Shown here: positions 47,901-59,900 of the stretch, piece after piece
How positions within the stretch are numbered: position 1 is the first letter of the stretch
Layout: each line of letters opens with the position of its first letter
Assembly: GCF_910592395.1 (NCBI RefSeq)
Contig: NC_088308.1
Coordinates: 5,719,001-5,783,000, forward strand
Direction: 5' to 3'
DNA length: 64,000 nt
Source of the DNA: Lineus longissimus
Taxonomy: Eukaryota > Nemertea > Pilidiophora > Heteronemertea > Lineidae
Notes under the pieces: model-generated
Told to the model about the DNA's origin: nothing
What the model saw: the letters and a program-made list of their open reading frames with translations, nothing else
The model's database searches: none
Translations under genes and position numbers: made by a program

Positions 47901-50900
47901 AATGCCGGTGTTGAAATATTCATGTGATCCGAAGATAAACAAGACCACGGCTCTTTATGACGGATGTGCTGTCGTACACTGATCAACTATTCATTACCTT
48001 TCTGTCATGACGGAGTATAAGCATGCTTATTAACGAAAACACCAAACAACATATCTCATTAGTTATGATCTGATGAATGAGTAATGGTTCATCGGCGACC
48101 AAGTAGCATGCACCATCAAGTTCGAAGAGTTAATAGCCTGTATGGGGCAAGGCCAACCTGAGTAAGACTACTGCCCTCCTCTTAAAAATAGAACACTGCC
48201 TACCTGCCAAATTGGGTCCACCTCTTCTGGATACATCATGAAATACTTCCTGGCAAGCTGGAGTGGAGGAATTGTCTTTAGCTTAAGATTGGTCCAGCAC
48301 TGCACGAATTTCACGACGCTCTCAAATGTGTAAATTGCCAGGCGATCATTGCCGTAGTTTGACATGTGCGTCATGAAAATGTTGATCTGGAAAGAGTAAA
48401 AGGAACGGTTGGTAAGAGGAAGCTTCCAATAAGGGCAGGCAAAGAAAGGGGACATAACTCTAGCTTTCAGCAGCAGAATAGAAGAGCAGGTAATGGTGTA
48501 AAACTTGAAGATCACTCCGCCCTTCACAATCTCTGTAGTACCTCAGCAGCTTTATTAGATCGAGAGAAAAAAGCTTTATGATGTCAACCAAAAACAATAA
48601 TGTCCACAATACCATCACATTCATTGCTAATGAAATAATTCCTTCTTCATCATCCACGCCAACCAAGCGAATGCGCCAATTCATCTCACCGAGATATTTT
48701 TTCCCAATGTCGTCAAGACTTACTTATCCTGTTTCACACTCGGCGCTTCCTTTCACGGTGTGTGGACATGATTGTTTTCTATATTTGGCAACAGAATTAT
48801 TTCCACTACTTTCTGGTTCGTATTTTCTAAGATGAGGCAGCCATTTCATCTATTTGAATGACCGAAGAAGACTACCATGGGGTTTACACTTAGCGAACTT
48901 ACTGGGGCCCAACGGTTTATCAGGCAACTGAAGATGGAAATACTTTTATTTCGTATATAGCACTTTATGATGCACAAATGAAACCATTCTGTAGAACTCA
49001 GATAAGGTGTTCAATCAGCGCTACAACCCGAGCATTTCGGACTGGTACCCATTTTAAGACCTGGGTAGATTTAGGCATGTAAGGCAAAGAGACCTGCCCA
49101 TAGTCTCACGCCAGCAGTGAGGATCAAACCAGGGACCTCTTAACTGCTAGTCAGCCACTACACCACCGATGATTTCACATACCCCAGAATATGTCTGTGA
49201 CTCGTGCAACAAGGAGACAAGCCATCCACTGACTGTTCATAGTGTTTGATATAGGAATACGGATCAGGCGGGATGTAGTCATTTGATCAACATGTTTATG
49301 ATCAACAATAAGCCTGTGAAAGTCTGGCAAACTCGATACCTAAGCTACAAAGCTTTTCACCACTTCCAGTACCAGTACCGGTATCACAGATTTCAAATCC
49401 AAACAACACATCAAACATGAACAAAGCCTGTCGTCTGCTATTTCACAATTTCAATGAATCAATCTGGGTTGTTAATCTGAAAGCTGTATTGCTTTTACAC
49501 TGTTAAATCAACTGAAATTCATTATAGGAAGGAAAATATCACGCTTTTGATATAAGATACATGTAGCACTAAATTATTCAGCGATCTATAAACACAGTTC
49601 ATTTTGAAATTGTTTGTGTGCGTATTGAAATTCATCTGACAGCTAACAATTAATCATCAAAGCAAGTGAAAATTGTGTTCAATTTACTAGGAAGTATCAA
49701 GTTTGAATTCGATTAAAACAAAAAACTTTCATCTCGGAGATACGAGAAAATTAATCGGAAACTATTTTTTGCAATTTTCTTAAAACAAGTTGTGAATTGC
49801 AGAAAAAAGTATTATTTTCTATTACTCCATGGCATGAGAAAACTAACTTACAGTTGAGTTAGCGTTATGTTATGGTAACATTCTTCAAATCCATTAAGTT
49901 TGCAAGCAAGCATTTTTTTAACATTCAGTAGTTTGCACTGAATAATTGTTAATAACTCCAGCATCATGTTGAAATTAACAATTACTGAACAAAGTAATAT
50001 TTTTTCCAGCTGCGAGTCAAACGATGAAATTGTCTATCATATTCGATGTGTATGTACTATTAGGAAGTTTTGAAGAACTAATTGTTATCTAATTAATTTT
50101 TGGGCTGGCTATTGTGTCGTGGGTTTGAAGCACAGAAAGATATGAAGAAGTATTGATGGATACTAGAAGACTAATTGTTCATTGCTACATCGCCAGTGCA
50201 CATCACTCAACTGCTCACAGCAGTGAAATTGTTGAGAAGTTATCTCGGGTTCCGTGCCATATGGCTGCCTTGGTTCTGTCCCCGTTCTCCTTCTGCAGTC
50301 ACATCAGTCCTTCCCCAGTTTCGAAAAGTTCAAACTCAGTCACAAATTAAAAAATCTTAACAAACGGCGGACGTATTGACCTTTAACTCATGCTGCGCTC
50401 ATAGTGGTTTCACCCTTTGATGTAAGTCAATACACCAAGATCAATTCTCCAACGGATACTTATAGAGCTCACAAATGGAGCATCGCTGTTTGCCTTCCAT
50501 CCGTAGGCTATATAAGCACACGTTAATTCAGCCTGTGATGAAACTGAAGACAAACAACAGACTATCCTATAGTTTCAGTTCAGCTTTAAATCAAAACTAT
50601 CCACAATCTTTGCACCAGCGAACTGTCTCAGCGCACAATTACAGCTCAACTGAAGGAAGTCTCCCAAGTTGATCATGATATGTATTTGCCAAGTAATTAG
50701 TGAGCTTGGCTTTCGCCCGAAGGAAATCACATTTATAACACTATTGATTGTTTGTATCGTTATCAAAGCTACCCCTTCAGGCGTTGTCCTCGCTCCGAGC
50801 CCCAGTGTCCAATTAATCCCAGACAATTAGCAAAGCCGACCAACTTTCAGTGATTAACCCTATACACTAATTTGCTATCCATCTTATTGGTTCCAGAAGC

Positions 50901-53900
50901 TTGCAGTCAGATGTCAGTTCAGATCAGGCAGCACAGTAAGCTGTTTTCAGTCTGTGTCCTTTCCTGCCCTGCCTTTCAGATTCTTGGCTGAAACAACAGT
51001 TACGGCGCAGTTCCCCTTAAGAACGCTCGACTACTTTGAGTACAACAAATACTTACTGGGTTATTTAGAAAAGTTTGGAACAACTCGCCACCTCGTATAC
51101 TCATATCCAGCTTCCTTGGACCGCCCTGGTATTTGTCCAGGAAGAGATTGTGTGTGAACAGCCCGCACGTCTGCCTGGGTAGCACCTACAAAGATATGAA
51201 AGAAGAGATTCTGTGAAAGTGGTAACGAAGGGCCGAAGCAGGAGGGGGTAAATCCACACTAAGTGTCACCAAAATGGGCCTACTTGCAGATTTTAAAATT
51301 TGTCTTTCAGGAGCAAGTTAAGCCACAGTGAAGTATTCTCCCCAGATCAAATAGCTTGTTACAGAACTAAAAAGTTGGGTTTTCTCAGTCCAGTATATCG
51401 CTGTTTCTTCAGTTCTGACAGCGATGGCCAGGTCATAGCTTTTGACCAGCACAAATCAGTATTTTCTAAGGTATCCACCGTTAACGTTCGGGCAAGAAGA
51501 TCATGGTAAAACGGATATTTGCCTGAGGGATCATGTGAATAAGATATGAAGCCTCGATCGTTTGAAGTTTTTCTTGACTAGATACACTGCCCTTTTGAAG
51601 ATTTTCACCACATGCCTCGAAGGTGCGCGTGAAATTCATCTCCAAGATTGATCAGAAAATTGCGGAAGCAACATGAAACCATGCGGATATTATTGCGGAA
51701 TTTCATAATAAGGAAATTAGAATTAGAATTTCAATTTCAAACTGACAGAAAAGAAAACGCATCATCTTTGGTAAGAAATTTATGATTTCAATTCGAAATT
51801 GCAAGAAATCCTATCTGGTTTAGAATCGGGGTTTTTATTAACGATATGACATTACAACTTTTATGTTTTATTAAGCGTTGGCAACAACACAATAAAAGTG
51901 GTGTAGCTTTACAAAGATGATATGTTTCCTTGCCGATATCAAAATAATGAAGGGAATATTGTTGAGGGAAAAAAGAGCACGGAAATTTATTAAAGTATTG
52001 AATTGCACAAGGGCCCAACTCCAGCACAAAAATCGAATCATTGAATCAAGGAAATCCAGGATTCTACTGTGCTTTGGTACACTTTCATGGAATATTTGAA
52101 TGGGGGGGGGGGGGGGTGGTATAAAGACCTTTTAAATGAAATATCAAAGATGTGTACCACTGCATGTAACTTGTTGAAACATTTCCCATTATTGACAGAA
52201 AACCTTTCACTAGAGAAAGCCATTTCCTCAATTCGTATTGCCATTACTCTGAAGTAGTTGTTGAGGATAAATGGAACAAAACCTACTTGACGTAAATGTA
52301 CTCTTGTCTCAATTAGATTGAATGTGATATCTGTAAATGGGTCTGGTGCTTGGAGATGGCAGATTTAATGGCGAATTGAAGAAAGCGTTCACAGAAATAT
52401 CACGCCTGATAAGGTATATGCTAACCCAGAAACAACTGTTGCCAATCTTGTCAACTCGCAAATTAGCAAAGAATAAGTCATCAGAAAGTTTCCGCATTTT
52501 GCTAAAAGGTTTGGGCTTCCACAACAATGGAGCTGTCATCAATAGGTTATTTTTAAATTTAGCAACACTGCCTCTCATGTTTTAGTCATTGTTGCATATT
52601 TATATAACACAGAAGTAGCAATATTTCACATGTTTCATGACTTCAAAAAAACCTGGTTGTGTATATATACTGTAGGTTTTAGGTACCGTTATGAACTTGG
52701 CAAATGAAGCATTAAAGGTAGCCTGACTGTAGTTAATATTGCACCACCAACCAGAATAGAGAACCCAGGCTAAAAACTTGGTCGTCACTTTTTTTGCAGT
52801 CATTGCAGGTGCCAGCAATGACCAGTTCTTGTTGCCATTCCCTGCAATGACCACTGCAAACGAGATAATTTGGTCTCGTTGCTGCAACAACGATCTCAGG
52901 CTTGTGATACCAGACACGAAGGAAATATTGGCAATATGGCAACGTAGCTTATGACTCTTGACCTATCTCTCTCACTGTGTGTTATTTGCACTTGAATGCT
53001 TGCTGACTTGTTATCATGTCCGGGGAAGTTATTGAGACTGCCCTGGTACTTTGAGATCGCTCAACATCAACATAGCTGTCGTTTTTGAAGGAAATGCGTT
53101 TTTGCTTTTAAGGGTAGAGAGACATGACACATCAGTTTTTGTTTGTCAAGACAAAAATGTTTGATGCTTGGAAGCATGTTTCATTAATGGTAGATCTTGC
53201 ACCTGTAAATCATCCACTGGTATGCCAGGACTCATCCTTCAGAACAAATCATCCAAATTTCGTCTATATCTTGTTCACTTGCTCTGTATTCAAAACATGT
53301 ATTTCAAACAGAGGGTATTGAATGAATCGTGGGTCACCAAAACCAAACACACAATTTCTGTACCTACCTTAATACTTTTATGTATAAACCCCCTCCTGAA
53401 CCTGGCTGGCCTGAGATGGGGGTACTCCTCCGTGCTGGTCACCTGAACCCCCCAGACCTTCTTCCAAGCCTCGTAGAGGGGGTCATGGATCGGGAAGACA
53501 CCGGAGTGATGGGGGGCAACAGCGTAGGACTGGTTGACAGGGATATCATTGTCCTGCAAAGAAAATTGGTCAAATTGAGACTAACATTTATTTACTGCTT
53601 TGTTTTTCTTCATATTTTAAGCAGTTTGACAAGGCACATGGAAAAAGAGGAAAACTTTTTAGCCACCTTTTTTCAGGAGAAAATGACAATCAAGACCAGT
53701 TTGACCTTAGTGATGACAAGAAATTGCAACTAGTTCTATTTCTAACTTGTTATTTCTAGAGTATTCTCGAAGTTCTTAAATCGACTCAAAATGCCAAACT
53801 TAAATCTGGTCCACAAATCTGACATTCACTATTTATACTCAATATAGACTTCAAATGTCAAAGCATTTGCGTTCAACTTCTATTTACAACAAGAGAGAGT

Positions 53901-56900
53901 ATTTCTGGAAAAAGAGTTTGGAATGTGAACTAGAAATAGCCAAGTCAGTTCTCGTGGTTAAGGCTTTAGTTCGGTTTGATTTATCAACAGCTAATCCTAA
54001 GATGTCCTTGAAGAGATATTCCAACTTAATGATAATCTTGCAAAATGCCACAGGTCAAAACCATATAAAACTGCCACAAATCTCGACAGATTGAAATCTC
54101 TAATTGAAATGCATTCTGTGGCTACAGCCTCGGGATTTAAATGATTATATTTCCTTCACAATTGTTATAATGGAAAATAAAGTGGAATCAATTTCAATTA
54201 AATTTTGTAAAACTTTATGGAGAAGTTTTGACAGTTTTCATAGCTTTGAGAAGGAAATGACAAGAAGTTGGAAGGAAATTAGAAATATTGGCTTTCTTTG
54301 GTTCAGAATTCAAACCGTAACAGATGATAGACTTTTGATTATCATGAGATTTTCTGACCTTAAGGTACAAATATCTAGAAATGTACCAAAAATACCATGG
54401 TTTTTATGAACGAGGAAGCGTGTTTCCCAATGTTCATGCTTATCCGACCACCCTTTGACAATGACAAATAACTTAGATTTGTGATTTAAGTTTAACAATG
54501 ACATTCAATAGCACGAGATGTGGTGTTAAGAAATCCCTAAAGGCAGCCAATCATTTCCACTCAATGTCAGGAACATGTGTGAAAATTTCAAACCCAGTGA
54601 AGATGAAATTACCCTCTATGCGTGATCAATGTGTGATGTTTTTGCAGTAGTGATGGAACAATGTTCATGAAATTGACACCACTTATGAAAGAATAGACCG
54701 TGAAATACTCAAATAATAACAAAAAATTTAAGATTCGTGAGCGAAGTTTCATTCTGTCATTGAATGGCATGAGACATGATGATAGGAATCCCTCAGGACA
54801 GAAAGATCATTTCCACAATCTGCCAGAAACATGCTAAGAAATCTCACCCGATATGAAAACCGAGGTAAGATCAAATTGCCCAGTATGCATGTTCAGAAAA
54901 GTTTTCACCTCCCCAATGAAAGTGACACAACTTTTAAAAGCAACTGCGTAAATCGAGCACAACTGATGTCTGAGGTGGTTTGCTCACAGCTACAGTCACG
55001 AAACCCATTCTGACTCGTACTCTGAATAAGAAAAGGGAACTCGAAAATAGTGCTCCAATGAAAGTTTAATAGTGCCGAGATTGCCATTAGAGTGGCACAT
55101 TTATCATTAATGTTGAAATATCAATACACACCCGGACAACACTTGTATAAAAGCACAGAACTCCTCAAAGCAACTGTCAATCTATGATGTATAACCTGAA
55201 GTAATTCTCTCGAGCACGTCAATCCAACTCAATGAAAGTAGAGCGTGACAAATTTTCCATCATAATTTTACTCTCCACCAAAGAAATGGAATACAACACG
55301 AGGAATCTAAGTTGTTTGATAGTAAGAAATCACCTGAAGGCAATGTTATTCATATCTTACATTTTTCCTGATAGAAGTTGCTGATGTGTACAATAACTCG
55401 TACTGTTTTTTAAATGCCAAAGGTAATGTTTATGTCTCAATTGAAAGATCAATTTCTGTTCTTCAGATGTTTTGACGCTGTTATATATAGTGAGTGATGC
55501 AATTTGCAAGTTTTTAAGAAGCATGAAACCAGAATTGGAATTATTAAAGTAAATATAGGTATATACATCTCATAATAGATCAGTCTTACTTGCAAGAATC
55601 CTTTAAATGAGCATAGATACTCCAAGCCTGAAACAAGGCACTTCCACATGAAGCTCAGTAGGCGTTGCTGTGCCATATGCCATCCTCAAAAACCACAAAA
55701 ATATAAAGCAGTTTCCCCTAGAATCTACCATTTGAGAGTGCATGAAATGCTATTAAATGAAGAGGCCTCAAGCCTTATTGTTACACATTCTATATATTCT
55801 GTGGCATTGATAGAAGCTTTAACCACAAAAACAAAGTGTTTCTTCTTTCAGAACCAGAGCCCTGTAGAATACTGAATCAACCAGCTTGAATGCCTGTGGT
55901 CTTGTGCCACACTTTAATTTCATCCAGCATCTCAAAGAGCGCACACAAAGCTTATTTAACTATTACTCAGAGCATGCTTTTAGAAATAAAATATCGTAAA
56001 GGTTTGTGGCAAGAGCGTGGTATTCACAATACTTTGATGAAATCTCCGAGACAAAGCATTCATATGGAACTTCAGAAACAAAGGTAAGTGGTAATAAAAG
56101 TTTCATCAGACAAACTGTGAATACTGAATGTATCCCGCCAGCCTCCAATCATGTGAAGTGTTGGCTTTGATAAAAACCAGTACACACTGGGTATATAGGA
56201 ATTTCAACAACTTTTATTCTTGAGTTGACAAACATTATGGCATTGTGATGACATAGCATGCTGTATGTTGCTGCAAAGGGTAAGAGAGGAGACAAGATTG
56301 GCTTTGTGGCATGTCGCAGACATCCCGTAGCATTCCGATTATCACCCTGAATGTTGAAGAAAGTAGAGGACTGTTGACATTTTCATCTGTGATGCGAACA
56401 CTTACTGTCGGGAAGCCTCATCAGCATTTAAGATTCTGAGCATCAACCTCGAGGCAAAACAAACCAATGGAAAACTGTAGATGAGGTGACACTCAGTTTG
56501 CAACTGACACAAACTGAAACATACATTAGCTGGATGTTTTCATCTTGAGCACAAGTGCAGTGACATAAAAGCATCATCATCACCATTATGTTCCTAACCT
56601 AACCTCGAGGCTGACTACATCCTACAACCCCATAAATTTCTCCACATGTTATGACAAGAGATAACAGAGACGACATTGCACTTCCCAATCTTCACCAACC
56701 TACCGCAGAGGCAGAAAGAGGCATTATTAAGCCATTAACATCAGACCGTAGCAACTTGAAATAGATTTTAGTCCTGCTAAGTTCAGAAACTCCAGTGGGA
56801 AGGGATTAACCAAACCTAAAGATAAAGGTTGCGGGTTTCATTTTACATGGAATTCCAATCCAAAGCAGTACGAAACTTGCAATAAAGAAGACTTAAAACG

Positions 56901-59900
56901 GAATCAGATTTCTAGCAAATATGCCTGGCCTGATAAACTTCTTTCCACTCTGAACATATCGAGATAAAACAGGGTTTGATTTTTGTAAGCTGGCAAGATA
57001 CTTTAGCGAAGCTTTTAAGGTACATATCTGCATGCTTTTTTAAGCTTGAATGATATTACTCCAGGGTAATGTTATGCAGAATACTAGTATTACCCTACTT
57101 GTTTGTGCGAAACATCAAAAGAGCAGCCATACTCAGAATAGTAGAGATGACATGAATAGAAAGATGCCAAGATCAAACAAGTCATCCTGCTTAGCTGTAG
57201 CAAGGAAAGTGGAAAGGAACCTCTTTCAACTTGGAGGTCATTTTTCTTTCACTGTCCAAGGTCTGTCTCAAAGTACTTAAATCTGAACAACTGTGTTTAC
57301 ACACTCTAGCTGCAGGTTTAATACATTGCTCCTTTTGAGCTGGAGGGACCTGGGAGCTAGAATTCTGCAAAGACCAGAACATGCTAACATTTGACCAATT
57401 CCAATCATACAACTCTAGACCAATATCCAAGTTTGCCAAGTTGCCATTCCGCCTGCCCTAATCTCTGTCAACCTATCAAAGACTTTTGATTTGTGAGTTT
57501 CACAACCTCGCTCATCTCACACAGCTGCAGAAATTCATCCCCCAACGCAGAAGGGTAACAGAGGTGGATGCAACATGAGACCATCAGCATCAGAGCTGCC
57601 CCCATAATCCGCTCCATGTTCTTCATAATCCCCAATTCTACATCTGCTCATTTCCCCAATGCACTCCCTGATTGCAGAATGACATCACCTAATCGTTCCT
57701 TCATTATCTGTACTGTTCGGTCTAGGCGTAGAATTCTCTCCAAGAAGACAATAAATAAGGAACTACAAATCTCCTTCTAATCCTCGATGCACAATCAGTC
57801 TGATGTCCCAAAGGCACAAGTCAAACCTGATGACATATTTTTACCAGTTGCTCCATGCTGTTGACACAAGAGTGCTCTACTCTAACATTTCTAGTCTAAG
57901 GTACCCAATTTGACCTTTTCTGCAAACTTGTAGTTGATATAAACAATACAAGTTTTGTCCAATAGTATCTTTCACTAATCCCTACGGTTGCTCAAATACC
58001 CAAAGCTCCTCTATATATGACATTTCGATATGAGCATGTCATCTGAGTATGTTTTTTTCCTATCCTTGGTAATCCATGTCATGATTGTGTCCGCTGTCAT
58101 TTGCAGCTTAGTAGTTATCATGTCTCCTGTTGCATCTAGAATAGACTGTCAAGGCAACTCCCTACAGATAAGAAATAGAATTGACGTCATTCCCTGTCTG
58201 CCAACACAGGCGTCCTCCACAAATGTCACGCGAAACCCACACCAAAGGGGGACTTTTAGGAGCAGATCAAAAGGTCATCAATAACCTTCAAACTCTAACG
58301 TGGAAAGAACTTCAGGTGGGATTTGACCAACGGCTTCTGCATCAGCCATCAAGCCGTGTCAGCAATCAAGCGCTCCAACAAATATCTAATGCTCAAGTCA
58401 ACGCAAGGCAAGGCAACAATGAAAAAAAATAATGTATGCCAAACGCGGTCTGACAGAAGACAATGGACAATAGATGAGAGCATAGACGTGGAACCATTTG
58501 GTGACAACATGAAAAGGCTTTCAGCTTCTACCAGGAAAGGAAAATCAGGTACTGTTTACCAGTTTGGCAAAGAAAACAGGTAAAGAAATCTTACTGTATC
58601 AGATGTTGTAAGATGCGATTGTGTTATCACTCACGATAAAAGGGAACGCAGACTAAGAGATCCAAGTCATCTGTCAATAGTATCAGAGGAACAGACAAAA
58701 GGTCATCAGAGAGATACCTTAAGGGAGTGATCTTTCTGGGCTGTAATTGGCGGGATACCATCGCATTGTACAAACTGCAACTATTCCTTAGCTGGTGATG
58801 CCGGTTCAACAACCAAGTTTTAGCCTTTACTATGAGAAATGTTTAACTGACCACAGGGATGTCATAGTGTCACAGTGTTCCTCAACTACTTTAACAATCA
58901 GTAGGTCGTTCAAACTTTTCCATGAGTGCAGCTGTAATTGGCAACTCTGCTTCAACCATTTCCTATAGTTTTTTTGGAATGATATTTTCTCTCGAAAGGC
59001 TTCCTTCTTGTTGGTCATCAAGGGAAAGCCCTCCAGGATGAGATCAGCTTTTGTTTTGAGACGTCACATCCACACATATCAGAGTTGCATCAGGCAAGAA
59101 CAAAGTGATACTGGTACAAGGTCTTTGGGACTGACCATCAGCAGATCTTAGTTTCTAAGTGACTACACCTTTTTGGGCAACTAGCAAACATAAACAAAAG
59201 TCTTGAAACTTGCCTACTCTAACAGCCACTTTGTAGAATTGGCAAACTGATGATTTTATAGTCATTACACTAGAGAAAGGAATCCACTCTTATGATAACA
59301 TGCCTGGTTATTCACTAACGAATTTGTAAATCAACAAGTTAGCTTAGCCTGATTAAAGCCATCAGGAGAAGTCTTGGACCCTTAACGTAATTAGGTGAAA
59401 ACATTAATCTACTCGAGTTAATCAAATCAGAGCACTAGGAAGAGATTCGATTAGACGACACTCAAGATACTTGACAAGTGCTCTGAAAGAATGAGGGATC
59501 TATTTTTGATGGTTCAATTTCCGGTGGCTTTATATGACCAAAGGATTTTTCTTGAACGGCCACCTCTATCCCATGGAAGCCAGATAGATGCCATTCTTCC
59601 TGTCAGTCGGGTGTTTCCTGGTGGACACCACCTCTTATCTGCACCAAGAAAAAACATGATGTGACGGGCAGATCATCACACTCGGGAGAGCAAATGATTT
59701 CGAATGTTTAACATGTTTAACAGCAAGGCATATTTTCAGTAACTGCCAGCAACATGCTTTATAAAAACCCTCTAAACCAGTAGGAAATACTACTGCCAGT
59801 AAGCAAATTGCAGTCTTGAACCAAAAGACATTTTGCCCACTCCTTTCTCCAGTTACCCTCGGGCAAGTGTGAGTGCCACCATATAAACTATCCTCGAGGA

